Below are positions 33,185 to 43,950 of a stretch of 64,000 nt of DNA, in pieces. Source of the DNA: Selenomonas ruminantium AC2024 (GTDB lineage Bacteria; Bacillota; Negativicutes; Selenomonadales; Selenomonadaceae); contig NZ_JIAC01000001.1 of NCBI RefSeq assembly GCF_000687995.1, positions 868,001-932,000 on the forward strand, in the 5' to 3' direction. The notes beneath the pieces were generated by a model, which was not told the origin of the DNA, did no database searches, and saw only the letters and a list, made by a program, of their open reading frames with translations. The stretch's first letter is position 1, and the number at the start of each line of letters is the position of its first letter. Both the position numbers and the translations under genes were made by a program.

Positions 33185-33688
33185 TTGATCGAGTTAAATG
33201 GGACGTTTATTGCGCAGATTATTAACTTCCTGATTTTGGTTGTATTACTCCGCGCATTTGCGTATAAACCCGTAGTCAACATGCTCAAAGCCCGTCAGGA
33301 TAAGATTCAGGAAAGCCTTGACAAAGCCGATGCCGATGCGGCAGAAGCAGACAAGCTGCTGGCGCAGTACAAGGCGAAACTGGCTGCCGCAACCGCAAAA
33401 GCTGAAGAAATTCAGAAGAATGCTGAAAAGCGTGCCGCTGAGTTCCGCGAGGCAGAGGAGCAGAAGGTTAAAGCCGATATTGAGCAGATGAAGAAATCCG
33501 CTCAGGCCGATATTGAGCGTGACCGTGCAAAAGCCGTTGAAAAATTGCGCACCGAAATGGTGGCTCTTTCCATGGCTGCTGCCGGCAAAATCATCGCCAA
33601 GAATATGGATTCGGCTGAAAATGAAGCGCTTATCGCGGAATTTGTGGATAAGCTGGACAAAGATAAGATTGGTGATTTGCCATGCTAA
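33185..33688 (+). CDS. atpF: ATP synthase F0 subunit b
   Basis: The protein has 167 residues. One N-terminal membrane helix (FIAQIINFLILVVLLRAF) leads to a long charged coiled coil rich in Ala, Lys and Glu. It forms the peripheral stalk with delta. The start is TTG behind AAAGGGGG. The last seven bases overlap atpH. Confidence 0.95.
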   Translation: MIELNGTFIAQIINFLILVVLLRAFAYKPVVNMLKARQDKIQESLDKADADAAEADKLLAQYKAKLAAATAKAEEIQKNAEKRAAEFREAEEQKVKADIEQMKKSAQADIERDRAKAVEKLRTEMVALSMAAAGKIIAKNMDSAENEALIAEFVDKLDKDKIGDLPC

Positions 33689-34224
33689 ACTTACAGCTTG
33701 CACATAAATATTCCCGGGCGATTTTTGAACTGGCGCAGGAAGAAGGCAAATTAGCCCAGTACGGCAAGGAGCTTCTGCAGGTCAAAAAAGACCTCGAAGC
33801 AGTACCGGCTGCGGTATCCTTCTTTGCCAACCCGCAGGTGGAGCGCAAAGCCAAAAAGGAACTGGTCAAGAAGATGTATGAAGGGGAACTTTCCCAGAGC
33901 ATTTACCACTTCCTGCTCCTTCTGGTGGACAAGCGCCGTTTTGCCCTGCTGTCCGTTATTGCGGAACAGTATCGGGAAATGGCCAATGCCGCCCAAGGCA
34001 TTGTCATTGCTGATGTGACCACGGCTCAGCCGGCAACGGAAGCACAGCAGAAAAAAATCGCCGCTAAACTTGAAGCAGTTACGGGGAAAAAGGTGGAACT
34101 CCGCCTCCACGAAAACAAGGCCCTTTTGGGCGGTGTCGTGGTCAAAATCGGCGACCGCCGTATCGACGGCAGTGTGGCCGGACGCCTCCAGGCGCTGCAA
34201 AAAGAATTACTGACGAGCAAGTGA
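33682..34224 (+). CDS. atpH: ATP synthase F1 subunit delta
   Basis: The protein has 180 residues. It links F1 to the b subunit. YSRAIFELAQEEGKL at the N-terminus and the C-terminal GGVVVKIGDRRIDGSVAGRL are family marks. Its ATG overlaps the end of atpF, suggesting coupled translation. Confidence 0.95.
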   Translation: MLNLQLAHKYSRAIFELAQEEGKLAQYGKELLQVKKDLEAVPAAVSFFANPQVERKAKKELVKKMYEGELSQSIYHFLLLLVDKRRFALLSVIAEQYREMANAAQGIVIADVTTAQPATEAQQKKIAAKLEAVTGKKVELRLHENKALLGGVVVKIGDRRIDGSVAGRLQALQKELLTSK

Positions 34225-34247
34225 GAAACTGGGGTGACAGCTAAGTT

Positions 34248-35765
34248 ATGAAAATGAATCCGGAAGAAATAACGGCCATCATCAAAGACCAAATCAAGAA
34301 CTACGAAGTAGACTTGAACGTCGATGAGGTTGGCACGGTTATCGAAATCGGTGACGGTATCGCCCATATTCATGGCCTCGAAAAAGCCATGGCCGGTGAG
34401 CTGTTGGATTTTGGTAATGATATATTTGGTTTGGTCCTGAACCTTGAACAGGACAATGTCGGCGCCGTTATCCTGGGCGGTGAAACCCAGATTAAGGAAG
34501 GCGCACAGGTAAAGCGTACGGGCAAAATCATGCAGGTTCCCGTAGGCGAAGCGATGATTGGCCGCGTTGTTGACGCTATCGGCCGTCCTATCGATGGCAA
34601 GGGCGACATCAAAGCCGACACGTTCCGTCCGGTTGAGTACCGCGCACCGGGTATTGCTGACCGCAAACCGGTTAAAGAACCGCTGCAGACTGGTCTGAAG
34701 GCAATCGATGCCCTCGTACCTATCGGCCGTGGCCAGCGCGAACTCATCATCGGTGACCGTGGTATCGGTAAAACGGCTATCGCGGTTGACACCATCCTCA
34801 ACCAGCATGACCAGAACTGTATCTGCGTCTATGTAGCTATCGGTCAGAAGGCTTCCACCGTTGCCCGCGTGGTTAAGACCCTCGAAGAAGCCGGCGCTAT
34901 GAAGTACACCATCGTCGTAGCTGCTACGGCTGCTGACAGCGCTCCGCTGCAGTACCTGGCTCCGTATGCTGGTGTTGCCATGGCTGAACACTTCATGTAT
35001 CAGGGCAAGGCCTGCCTCTGCGTATACGACGATTTGACGAAGCATGCAGCTGCATACCGTGCAATGTCCCTGCTGCTCAGAAGACCGCCCGGACGTGAAG
35101 CATATCCTGGTGATGTATTCTACTTACATTCCCGTCTTTTGGAACGTGCCGCAAAACTCAGTGACGAACTGGGCGGCGGTTCCATCACGGCTCTGCCGAT
35201 TATCGAAACGCAGGCCGGTGACGTTTCCGCGTACATTCCGACCAACGTTATCTCCATCACCGATGGTCAGATCATGTTGGAATCCGATGCTTTCTACTCT
35301 GGTATCCGTCCGGCTATCAACGTCGGTCTGTCCGTATCCCGTGTAGGCGGCTCGGCACAGATTAAGGCCATGAAACAGGTTGCCGGTACCATGCGTCTTG
35401 ACCTCGCACAGTACCGCGAACTGGCAGCATTTGCCCAGTTTGCTTCCGACCTCGATAAAGCCACCAAGGCACAGCTCGACCGCGGTGCCCGCATGGTTGA
35501 AACGCTGAAACAGGCACAGTACAGCCCGCTCCTCGTACAGGAACAGGTTATGGTGATTTTCACCGCTGTCCGCGGTTTCCTGGCCGATATTCCGGTAGAG
35601 CGTGTGGTTGAGTTCCACAATGACTTCTTGAAGTTCATGCGTGCGCAGCATCCGGATATCGGGGCTAAGATTGCCGAACAGAAGAAACTTGATGATGCCA
35701 TTGAGGCAGATCTTTCGAAAGCTATCGAAGAATTCAAGGAAACTGTAACATACAAAATGGCATAA
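34248..35765 (+). CDS. atpA: ATP synthase F1 subunit alpha
   Basis: The protein has 505 residues. It holds the non-catalytic nucleotide sites of F1. [20 protein letters not shown] is the P-loop region; the usual GDRQTGKT is changed to GDRGIGKT, keeping the Lys-Thr. [21 protein letters not shown] and the alpha arginine-finger region ([12 protein letters not shown]) are present. A second ATG lies two codons downstream. Confidence 0.97.
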   Translation: MKMNPEEITAIIKDQIKNYEVDLNVDEVGTVIEIGDGIAHIHGLEKAMAGELLDFGNDIFGLVLNLEQDNVGAVILGGETQIKEGAQVKRTGKIMQVPVGEAMIGRVVDAIGRPIDGKGDIKADTFRPVEYRAPGIADRKPVKEPLQTGLKAIDALVPIGRGQRELIIGDRGIGKTAIAVDTILNQHDQNCICVYVAIGQKASTVARVVKTLEEAGAMKYTIVVAATAADSAPLQYLAPYAGVAMAEHFMYQGKACLCVYDDLTKHAAAYRAMSLLLRRPPGREAYPGDVFYLHSRLLERAAKLSDELGGGSITALPIIETQAGDVSAYIPTNVISITDGQIMLESDAFYSGIRPAINVGLSVSRVGGSAQIKAMKQVAGTMRLDLAQYRELAAFAQFASDLDKATKAQLDRGARMVETLKQAQYSPLLVQEQVMVIFTAVRGFLADIPVERVVEFHNDFLKFMRAQHPDIGAKIAEQKKLDDAIEADLSKAIEEFKETVTYKMA

Positions 35766-35785
35766 GGTTAGCGAGGTGATTCTTT

Positions 35786-36637
35786 TTGGCTAGTTTACAG
35801 GACATCCGCCATCGCATTAAGAGCGTAAAGAGTACCAAGCAGATAACCAGTGCCATGAACATGGTGGCGACCTCGCGTCTCCGTCATGCCAAAGAGGCAG
35901 CACTTGCCAATAAGCCTTATGCAGAAAAGGTCGTGCAGGTGGTACAGCAGATTGCTGCTACCGCAGGAAATGATTTTTCTCATCCCCTGCTCGAAAAGCA
36001 TGAGGACGGCAAAAAGCTCATTTTGCTTGTCACCAGTGACAAGGGCCTGGCCGGTGCTTATTCCGCCAATGCCTGCAAGGCAGCGGAAGCATTGGTCGAG
36101 GACAAGAAAAATACCCCGCTGGTCATTGTCGGCCGCAAGGGTACCAGCCACTTCAAGAATCGTGGTTATGATGTGGTAAAGAGCGTTATCGGCGTCAGCG
36201 AACGCCCCAGCTTTGACCTGGCTAAGAAACTGGCCGACGATTTGGTGGAACGCTTCAAGACCGGAGAAATCCGGGAAGTGCAGATGGTTTATACGAAGTT
36301 TATTTCGGCGATTAACTGTGAGCCGCAGGTGTTAAAGCTCCTGCCCTTTGAGGCAGAAGAAGGCACGGAAGGTCCGGTTACCGAATACATCTATGAACCG
36401 GATGCTGCCACGGTACTCGGAAGTTTGCTTCCGCAGTATCTTTACACCACCATCTATGCAGCGCTCCTGCAGTCTGCGGCAAGCGAACTTAGCTCCCGCA
36501 TGAACGCCATGAGCAATGCAACGGACAACGCAGAAGAGCTTATCAGCAAACTGGACCTCTACTACAACAAGGTACGTCAGGCAGGTATCACCAACGAAAT
36601 CACCGAGATTGTTGGCGGTGCCGAAGCTCTGAAATAA
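35786..36637 (+). CDS. atpG: ATP synthase F1 subunit gamma
   Basis: The protein has 283 residues. It is the central rotating stalk. The N-terminal helix SVKSTKQITSAMNMVATSRL and the C-terminal SRMNAMSNATDNAEELI with YNKVRQAGITNEITEIVGG form the coiled coil. It starts with TTG behind GAGGTG. Confidence 0.97.
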   Translation: MASLQDIRHRIKSVKSTKQITSAMNMVATSRLRHAKEAALANKPYAEKVVQVVQQIAATAGNDFSHPLLEKHEDGKKLILLVTSDKGLAGAYSANACKAAEALVEDKKNTPLVIVGRKGTSHFKNRGYDVVKSVIGVSERPSFDLAKKLADDLVERFKTGEIREVQMVYTKFISAINCEPQVLKLLPFEAEEGTEGPVTEYIYEPDAATVLGSLLPQYLYTTIYAALLQSAASELSSRMNAMSNATDNAEELISKLDLYYNKVRQAGITNEITEIVGGAEALK

Positions 36638-36648
36638 GGGCATCGTAA

Positions 36649-38073
<1,425 letters not shown>

Positions 38074-38076
38074 TCT

Positions 38077-38520
38077 ATGGCTACGATCCAGCTAGAGATT
38101 GTCTCCCCGGATAAAGTGGTTTATGCCGAGGACATCAGCATGCTTATCGTCCGTTCCACGGGTGGTGAGCTGGGTATCCTCCCCAAACACGCTCCTCTGG
38201 TAACGGGGCTTTTGCCTCATGCCATGCGCGTGCGTCTCAATGGTTCCGACAGGGACGAACAGCTTATCGCTGTGTCCGGCGGCTTCATGGAAGTCACTCC
38301 GGAAAAAATTACGGTGCTGGCTACGGCAGCTGAACAGCCGATTGATATCGATATCAATCGTGCCCAGCGTGCCATGGACCGCGCCAAAGAGCGTATCGCT
38401 GCTTTCCATCAGGGAGGCGACGAGGCCAGAAATATCGATATCGAACGTGCCCAGCTGGCCCTGCGGCGTGCACTCGCCCGCCTGCGTGCTACGGGAGCGG
38501 AAATCGAGAATCTGAAATAA
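38077..38520 (+). CDS. atpC: ATP synthase F1 subunit epsilon
   Basis: The protein has 147 residues. The beta sandwich (GELGILPKHAPLVTGL) and a two-helix C-terminal domain (RAKERIAAF, ERAQLALRRALARL) are present, so the inhibitory tail is intact. It starts three bases after atpD and is the last gene of the operon. Confidence 0.96.
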   Translation: MATIQLEIVSPDKVVYAEDISMLIVRSTGGELGILPKHAPLVTGLLPHAMRVRLNGSDRDEQLIAVSGGFMEVTPEKITVLATAAEQPIDIDINRAQRAMDRAKERIAAFHQGGDEARNIDIERAQLALRRALARLRATGAEIENLK

Positions 38521-38525
38521 GAAGT

Positions 38526-38561
38526 GAAAACGGCTTGCAGAGAAATCTGCAAGCCGTTTTC
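38526..38561. terminator. Terminator of the atp operon
   Basis: A perfect 16-bp stem with GAAA loop (38526-38541 with 38546-38561), between convergent atpC and the symporter gene. Confidence 0.9.
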
Positions 38562-38576
38562 AGGTATATAGGAAAG

Positions 38577-40133
38577 TTAACTTTGGGCATCCTTTATTAC
38601 GTGGAAAGCTGATGAAGCGGTACATTCATCCCAAACCGGTACAGGCGTACCGAATGTTTCGGAATTGAATTCTTCATTGTTGTCTTCGAAATTCGCGAAG
38701 GCCTTTTTTACTTGGCCAAAGCCCAGATAGAGCAGCGGCAGGTTGCAGCAGACCATGACGATGTTGGCAAAGTCGCTGAGGTTCCAGAGGGCGCTGAGGT
38801 CAAAGCCGGCAATGTTGGTGACCATGCCGAAGGCCAGTACCGTCAAATTTACCAGACGGACGGAGGCAATGAACATCTTGTTATGGGAAATTTGCCGGGC
38901 GCAGATTTCGGAGAAGGACAGGAAGCCCAGCAGGCAGGTGAAGGCGAAAATGCCAAAGCAAATGCTGATGACGAGTGTAGCCAGACCATAACCGGTACCG
39001 CTGCCGAGCAGCTGCGCGCAGGAGGCGAGAAATTTTTCCAGACGGCCCAGTTCCATCCAGGCCGCAGAGCCATTGCCCATCCAGGCCTGTCCCATGATGA
39101 GGACGAAACCCGTCAGCGTGCAGATGACCATGGTGTCGAGGAAGACGCCGATGGCCTGAATGATGCCCTGATCGCAGGGATGTTTGGCATGGGAGACTGC
39201 AGCGGGCATGGACAGCGTGCCCTGTCCGGCCTCGTTGCTCATGAGGCCGCGTTTGATACCCTGTGAGAGGGCAATACCCAAAGCACCGCCGAAAATTGGC
39301 TCGGGATGGAAGGCTTCGGTTACAACCACATAGAAGAACCAGGGCAGGCGGTCAAGGTTCAGAGCGACCATAATCATAACGGCGGCCACATAGATAACGG
39401 CCATGATGGGGACGAGTACATCGGTGATTTTGGTAATGCGGCGCAGTCCGCCGAAGATGGAGAACGTGGTCACCCCCATCAGCAGCAGGAAGAAAATCCA
39501 GACAAGCGTGCTGTCAGCAGCCAGCTCCATGCCCGTTATATTCTGCGTGATGGCTGTCATGGCCGATATGGTATTGAAGCCCTGAGCCGGAATGCAGAGC
39601 AGGGCATAGACAATGTACAGCAGGCTCAAAGTCCCGCCGATGATGGCTGCACCACCCAAAAGTTTCCGTCCATAGCAGGGCAGACCGCCGACATATTCAT
39701 CCCCCTGCTTGACCTTGTAAATCTGCGAGAGCGTGGATTCGACAAAAGCCGTGGCCATGCCGAAGAAGGCGGAGAACCACATCCAGAACAAGGCGCCGGG
39801 GCCGCCGGTGGAAACTGCGCCCGTCACGCCCAAAATATTTCCGGGCCCCACGCGCATAGCTGTAGAGAGAAGGAACGAGGCCAGAGGGCTGATGCCCTGC
39901 TCCGTCTTTTGGCTGTGTATCAGGGTGTTCAGGCCATAACGGAAATATTTGACCTGCACAAAGCCCAGCTGCAAGGTGAAATAAATGCCAGTCCCCACCA
40001 AGAGGATGATGACCAACGGCAATTCGCCGATAATGGGGAGCTGGGCGTACCATTCTATATTGGTGGGGAACCCCCAGACCAAATCGGCAAGATTTTGGAA
40101 GACAGCACATATACTGCTGATTAATTCATACAT
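38577..40133 (-). CDS. Sodium:alanine symporter (AGCS family)
   Basis: The protein has 518 residues and about eleven membrane helices. The AGCS signature is seen in FFGMATAFVESTLSQIYKVK and the preceding GPGNILGVTGAVSTGGPGA; SNEAGQGTLSMPAAVSH is another family block. It imports alanine or glycine with sodium. The ATG at 40133 follows AGGAGGTC; the track further upstream has no site. It is monocistronic. Confidence 0.93.
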   Translation of the reverse strand: MYELISSICAVFQNLADLVWGFPTNIEWYAQLPIIGELPLVIILLVGTGIYFTLQLGFVQVKYFRYGLNTLIHSQKTEQGISPLASFLLSTAMRVGPGNILGVTGAVSTGGPGALFWMWFSAFFGMATAFVESTLSQIYKVKQGDEYVGGLPCYGRKLLGGAAIIGGTLSLLYIVYALLCIPAQGFNTISAMTAITQNITGMELAADSTLVWIFFLLLMGVTTFSIFGGLRRITKITDVLVPIMAVIYVAAVMIMVALNLDRLPWFFYVVVTEAFHPEPIFGGALGIALSQGIKRGLMSNEAGQGTLSMPAAVSHAKHPCDQGIIQAIGVFLDTMVICTLTGFVLIMGQAWMGNGSAAWMELGRLEKFLASCAQLLGSGTGYGLATLVISICFGIFAFTCLLGFLSFSEICARQISHNKMFIASVRLVNLTVLAFGMVTNIAGFDLSALWNLSDFANIVMVCCNLPLLYLGFGQVKKAFANFEDNNEEFNSETFGTPVPVWDECTASSAFHVIKDAQS

Positions 40134-40352
40134 AAATAAAGACCTCCTGTGACACATTTAGATGAGCAGCCGGATGACTGCTGGTGCTGCTATCTAAATT
40201 GTAGCATACCCAATATAATATGGGTATTGGTGTTCGTGCTAGGTATTTTGTAGTCTGTGCGCATAGTATGCAAGTTTACGCACATTTTCTTTGCGGATAT
40301 GATATAATTATATTCAGTAAATGCTAAATTATCCTGAAAGGGACGATAGCGA

Positions 40353-42167
40353 ATGGAGCGTAGCGGAATTACAGCCTTGGTAAATCGGATAATCCGAGAA
40401 TATTATGAATTTGGCAATACGACAGACATGCGTGACTTGCTGACGGATGATGTAATCGCCTTTGGCGTGATTTCTCAATACTATGTTCAGGGACGGGAGC
40501 CGGTGCTGAACTTTTTGGCGGACAGCTACAGGAAAGTGGAAGGCGTCCATGTAAAAAAGATGGCCTGCAACGAGATTGAAACCGACCAGGGAATCACGGT
40601 ACGGGCGGCCGTGGAACTTACGTCCCGTAATCGCAGGCACAGTACCCATCGTCTTATGATTATGTTCCGCAAGGAGGCGGACACTTACCGGATTTGCGGT
40701 ATCAATGTGCAGCGGGGCTTTGCCAGCTTTCTCTACAATCTGAATTACGACAGGCTGACCAATTTGTACAATAAAAAGGCTTTTTGCCGGCGGGTAAATG
40801 AAGTGTTGGCGCAGTATCCCGACACGGAATTTGAAATCATGCGCTTTAACATTGCCCGTTTCAAAGTGATAAATGACCTGTTCGGTGAGGAAACAGGGGA
40901 CAAGCTGCTGCGGTATGTTTCCCAGTTTCTGACCAGCATTCAGCTGGAGCCCTGCGTCTATGGCAGGCTATATGCGGACAATTTCCTGCTGTGCTATCCG
41001 ACGGCGGGAAATCTGCGGGAGCATCTCATTCATTCCCTGCAGATGCTGGCCGTGTCCTTTGCCCTTGATTACCGTATCGATTTCTACTTTGGGGTTTATA
41101 CGGTGAAGGAACGGGATTTGTCTGTTACCACCATGTTGGACCGGGCGGCCATGGGGCTGTTCAAGGCTTCGCGCAATGGCATTATTGTCTGCGGTGAGTA
41201 TGATGATGACATGCGGGAGAACATGGTCAGTGAGCAGGTCATTGTGAATAATATGAACGGCAGTTTGGAGCGGGACGAATTTATCGTCTACCTGCAGCCA
41301 AAGTACAATTTGAACACGGAGAAAGTGGTGGGGGCAGAAGCTCTGGTGCGTTGGATTCATCCCCAGCTCGGTTTCGTTTCTCCGGCCAAGTTCGTGCCCA
41401 TCTTTGAACAGAACGGTTTTATCTATCAGCTGGATAAATATGTCTGGGAGAAAACCTGTCAGATGCTGCGGGAGGATATTGATGCGGGGCGGCCGGTTAT
41501 GCCGGTGTCCATCAATGTGTCCCGGGTGGATTTTTACAGTCCGAATCTCGTGCAGGTCTTTGAGGATTTGACGGCAAAGTATAATCTTGACCCGCGGCTG
41601 TTGGAACTGGAATTGACCGAGAGCGCCTATGTGGAAAATCCCCAGCAGATTATTGAGATAACGAGCCAGCTACAGGCCAAAGGTTTTGTCATTCTGATGG
41701 ATGATTTTGGCAGCGGTTATTCCTCGCTGAATATGCTGAAGGATTTGCCTGTGGATATCCTGAAAATCGACCTGCGGTTCCTGTCGGATTCTCAGGGCGT
41801 GGAAAATGGCCGGGCTGACAATATCCTAAATTCGGTGGTGCGCATGGCCAAGCGGCTGGATGTACCGGTCATTGCCGAGGGAGTGGAAACCCAGAAGCAG
41901 GTGGATTTCCTGCGAACCATCGGTTGCGAGTATGCCCAGGGGTATTTCTTCGCAGAGCCGGTGCCGCTCGATGAATACCGGAATCTTATTCAGGGCGATT
42001 TGGTGGTGGAACAGAAGGTACCCAGGTACGCGGAGAAAAATACCGAGGCGGTGCTGACCCTGTCCAGCCAGCTGCATAAGCTGATGGAAGAATTGCGTCA
42101 GGTAGCGCCGGATAAAATAGCTGCCATTGAAAAAAAGATGAAAGAAGAAGCCGCTGCTCTTTGGTGA
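40353..42167 (+). CDS. SnoaL-like/degenerate GGDEF/EAL phosphodiesterase
   Basis: The protein has 604 residues and no membrane helix. Residues 1-125 resemble an NTF2/SnoaL-like domain. The GGDEF domain (about 130-290) has YADNF in place of GGDEF, so it should not make c-di-GMP but may bind GTP. The EAL domain (about 300-565) keeps GAEALVRW, INVSRVDF, ELTESAY, MDDFGSGYSSL, KIDLRF and AEGVETQ, so it is predicted to be an active c-di-GMP phosphodiesterase. A short coiled tail ends it. The terminator hairpin overlaps its stop codon. Confidence 0.9.
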   Translation: MERSGITALVNRIIREYYEFGNTTDMRDLLTDDVIAFGVISQYYVQGREPVLNFLADSYRKVEGVHVKKMACNEIETDQGITVRAAVELTSRNRRHSTHRLMIMFRKEADTYRICGINVQRGFASFLYNLNYDRLTNLYNKKAFCRRVNEVLAQYPDTEFEIMRFNIARFKVINDLFGEETGDKLLRYVSQFLTSIQLEPCVYGRLYADNFLLCYPTAGNLREHLIHSLQMLAVSFALDYRIDFYFGVYTVKERDLSVTTMLDRAAMGLFKASRNGIIVCGEYDDDMRENMVSEQVIVNNMNGSLERDEFIVYLQPKYNLNTEKVVGAEALVRWIHPQLGFVSPAKFVPIFEQNGFIYQLDKYVWEKTCQMLREDIDAGRPVMPVSINVSRVDFYSPNLVQVFEDLTAKYNLDPRLLELELTESAYVENPQQIIEITSQLQAKGFVILMDDFGSGYSSLNMLKDLPVDILKIDLRFLSDSQGVENGRADNILNSVVRMAKRLDVPVIAEGVETQKQVDFLRTIGCEYAQGYFFAEPVPLDEYRNLIQGDLVVEQKVPRYAEKNTEAVLTLSSQLHKLMEELRQVAPDKIAAIEKKMKEEAAALW

Positions 42168-42180
42168 GCAGCGGCTTTTT
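42148..42180. terminator. Terminator overlapping the EAL gene end
   Basis: AAGCCGCTGCTC pairs with GAGCAGCGGCTT, then T5. The stop codon TGA lies at the loop/stem junction. The convergent hydrogenase gene ends 13 bases beyond. Confidence 0.85.
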
Positions 42181-42192
42181 GGTGTCGAAAAT

Positions 42193-43950
42193 TTAGTTGA
42201 AGGTGTACGGCTTATCCACCTGATGATAGTGGGTATGCAGCAGTTCGTGGGCTTTTTCACCTAAGGGCTCGCCCAGGAAATTCTGGTAAAGGGTCTGGAT
42301 ATCTGGGTTTTCGTGGGATTTGCGGATGGGCAGGGCCTTGTCGATTTCGTAAAGGGCGGCCATGCGCTTCTTGCGAATGGCGTTGGTGGTACCGATGGGC
42401 TGGCCGCCACCGCCGATGCAGCCGCCAGGGCAGGCCATGATTTCGATAAAGTCGTAAGGGCTTGTACCTTTCTTGACCTGTTCCATGATGAGACGGGCAT
42501 TTTTGAGCGTATGAGCAACGGCAATGTGCACATCCCGGCCGGGGAGGTGTACCGTGGCTTCTTTGATGCCTTCAAAGCCGCGCACATCCATGAATTCAAG
42601 TTTTTCGAGGGTCTTGCCCGTAACTTTTTCGTAGACGGTTCTAAGGGCTGCTTCCATTACGCCGCCGGTGGCGCCGAAGATGGCCCCTGCACCGGTAGAC
42701 AGGCCTAAGGGGCTGTCGAAATCATTTTCCGGCAGCTGGCCGATGGACAGGCCCACGTATTTGATGAGTTTGATAAGCTCGCGGGTGGTGAGCACCACAT
42801 CCACATCCCGATAGCCGTCGCGTCCCATTTCCGGGCGGGAGGCTTCAAATTTTTTCGCCGTGCAGGGCATGATGGATACGGTGACGATTTCCTGCGGCTT
42901 GAGTCCAGCCTGCTTGGCGTAATAGGTTTTGGCAATGGCGCCGAACATGCTCATGGGGGACTTGGCCGAGGACAGGTGGTTGATGCAGGTGGGGAAGTGT
43001 TTTTCCATGTAGTTGACCCAGCCCGGGCTGCAGGAGGTCATCATAGGCAGCACGCCACCGTTATTGAGGCGGTGCAGGAACTCATGGCCCTCCTCCATAA
43101 TGGTGAGGTCGGCGCCGAAGTTGGTGTCAAAGACCTTGTCAAAGCCTAAGAGCTTCAAGGCCGTAACCATCTGTCCCGTGACGATGGCGCCTGGTTCCAG
43201 GCCAAAGGCATCGCCAAGAGCTACGCGCACGGAAGGAGCAACCTGTACGATAACGTGCTTGGTATTATCCTGCAAAGCGTCCAGCACCTTCTGGGTATCG
43301 TCCTTTTCCACGATGGCGCCGGTGGGACAGACGAGGCTGCACTGGCCGCAGAGGATGCAGTCGGTTTCTTCCATGGGCTTGTTGAAGGCCGTGGTCACCA
43401 CGATATCGCTGCTGCGTCCGGCGTAGGTGAGTGCGGCAATTCCCTGCACGTCCTTGCAGGCCCGGATGCAGCGGCCGCAGCGGATGCATTTGGACGGGTC
43501 ACGGACGATGGACGGATTGGTTTCAATGCGGGGCACTTCCTTTACCACGCTGGGCAGATTGGATTTCAAAATGTTGAAGCGGCTGCAAAGGCGCTGCAAA
43601 TCGCAGTTCTGGTTGCGGGGGCAGCTCAGGCAGTCTTTGTGATGGTTAGCCAGCATGAGCTGGAGGATGGACACCTGCGTGTCACGGACAATCTGCGTGT
43701 CCGTATGGACATCCATACCCTCCCAGACTTCGGTGGAGCAGGCGGCCAGCAGGCGCTTTTTGCCGGTGACTTCCACGGAGCACAGGCGGCAGTGCGCCTT
43801 GATGCGCTGGTCCTCATGGTAGCAGAGGTGTGGAATGTCAATGCCGAGAACTTTCGCAGCCTGCATGATTTTGGTGCCCTTGGGCACTTCGATGGGAATA
43901 TTGTTAATGGTGAGTTTTACCATTTCCTGGCTTTCGTTCATATTGCTCAT
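42193..43950 (-). CDS. hydA: [FeFe] hydrogenase catalytic subunit
   Basis: The protein has 585 residues. It reduces protons to H2. An N-terminal [2Fe-2S] domain (CYHEDQRIKAHCRLC, later CS), a His-Cys3 [4Fe-4S] segment (HHKDCLSCPRNQNC) and two [4Fe-4S] motifs (CIRCGRCIRAC, CILCGQCSLVCP) lead to the H-cluster domain. Its signatures are TSCSPGW, IMPCTAKKFE and MACPGGCIGGGGQP. In clostridial CpI the first reads TSCCPGW, and that second Cys is a proton-relay residue; here it is Ser. The ATG overlaps the hydB stop. Last gene of hydCBA. Confidence 0.95.
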   Translation of the reverse strand: MSNMNESQEMVKLTINNIPIEVPKGTKIMQAAKVLGIDIPHLCYHEDQRIKAHCRLCSVEVTGKKRLLAACSTEVWEGMDVHTDTQIVRDTQVSILQLMLANHHKDCLSCPRNQNCDLQRLCSRFNILKSNLPSVVKEVPRIETNPSIVRDPSKCIRCGRCIRACKDVQGIAALTYAGRSSDIVVTTAFNKPMEETDCILCGQCSLVCPTGAIVEKDDTQKVLDALQDNTKHVIVQVAPSVRVALGDAFGLEPGAIVTGQMVTALKLLGFDKVFDTNFGADLTIMEEGHEFLHRLNNGGVLPMMTSCSPGWVNYMEKHFPTCINHLSSAKSPMSMFGAIAKTYYAKQAGLKPQEIVTVSIMPCTAKKFEASRPEMGRDGYRDVDVVLTTRELIKLIKYVGLSIGQLPENDFDSPLGLSTGAGAIFGATGGVMEAALRTVYEKVTGKTLEKLEFMDVRGFEGIKEATVHLPGRDVHIAVAHTLKNARLIMEQVKKGTSPYDFIEIMACPGGCIGGGGQPIGTTNAIRKKRMAALYEIDKALPIRKSHENPDIQTLYQNFLGEPLGEKAHELLHTHYHQVDKPYTFN

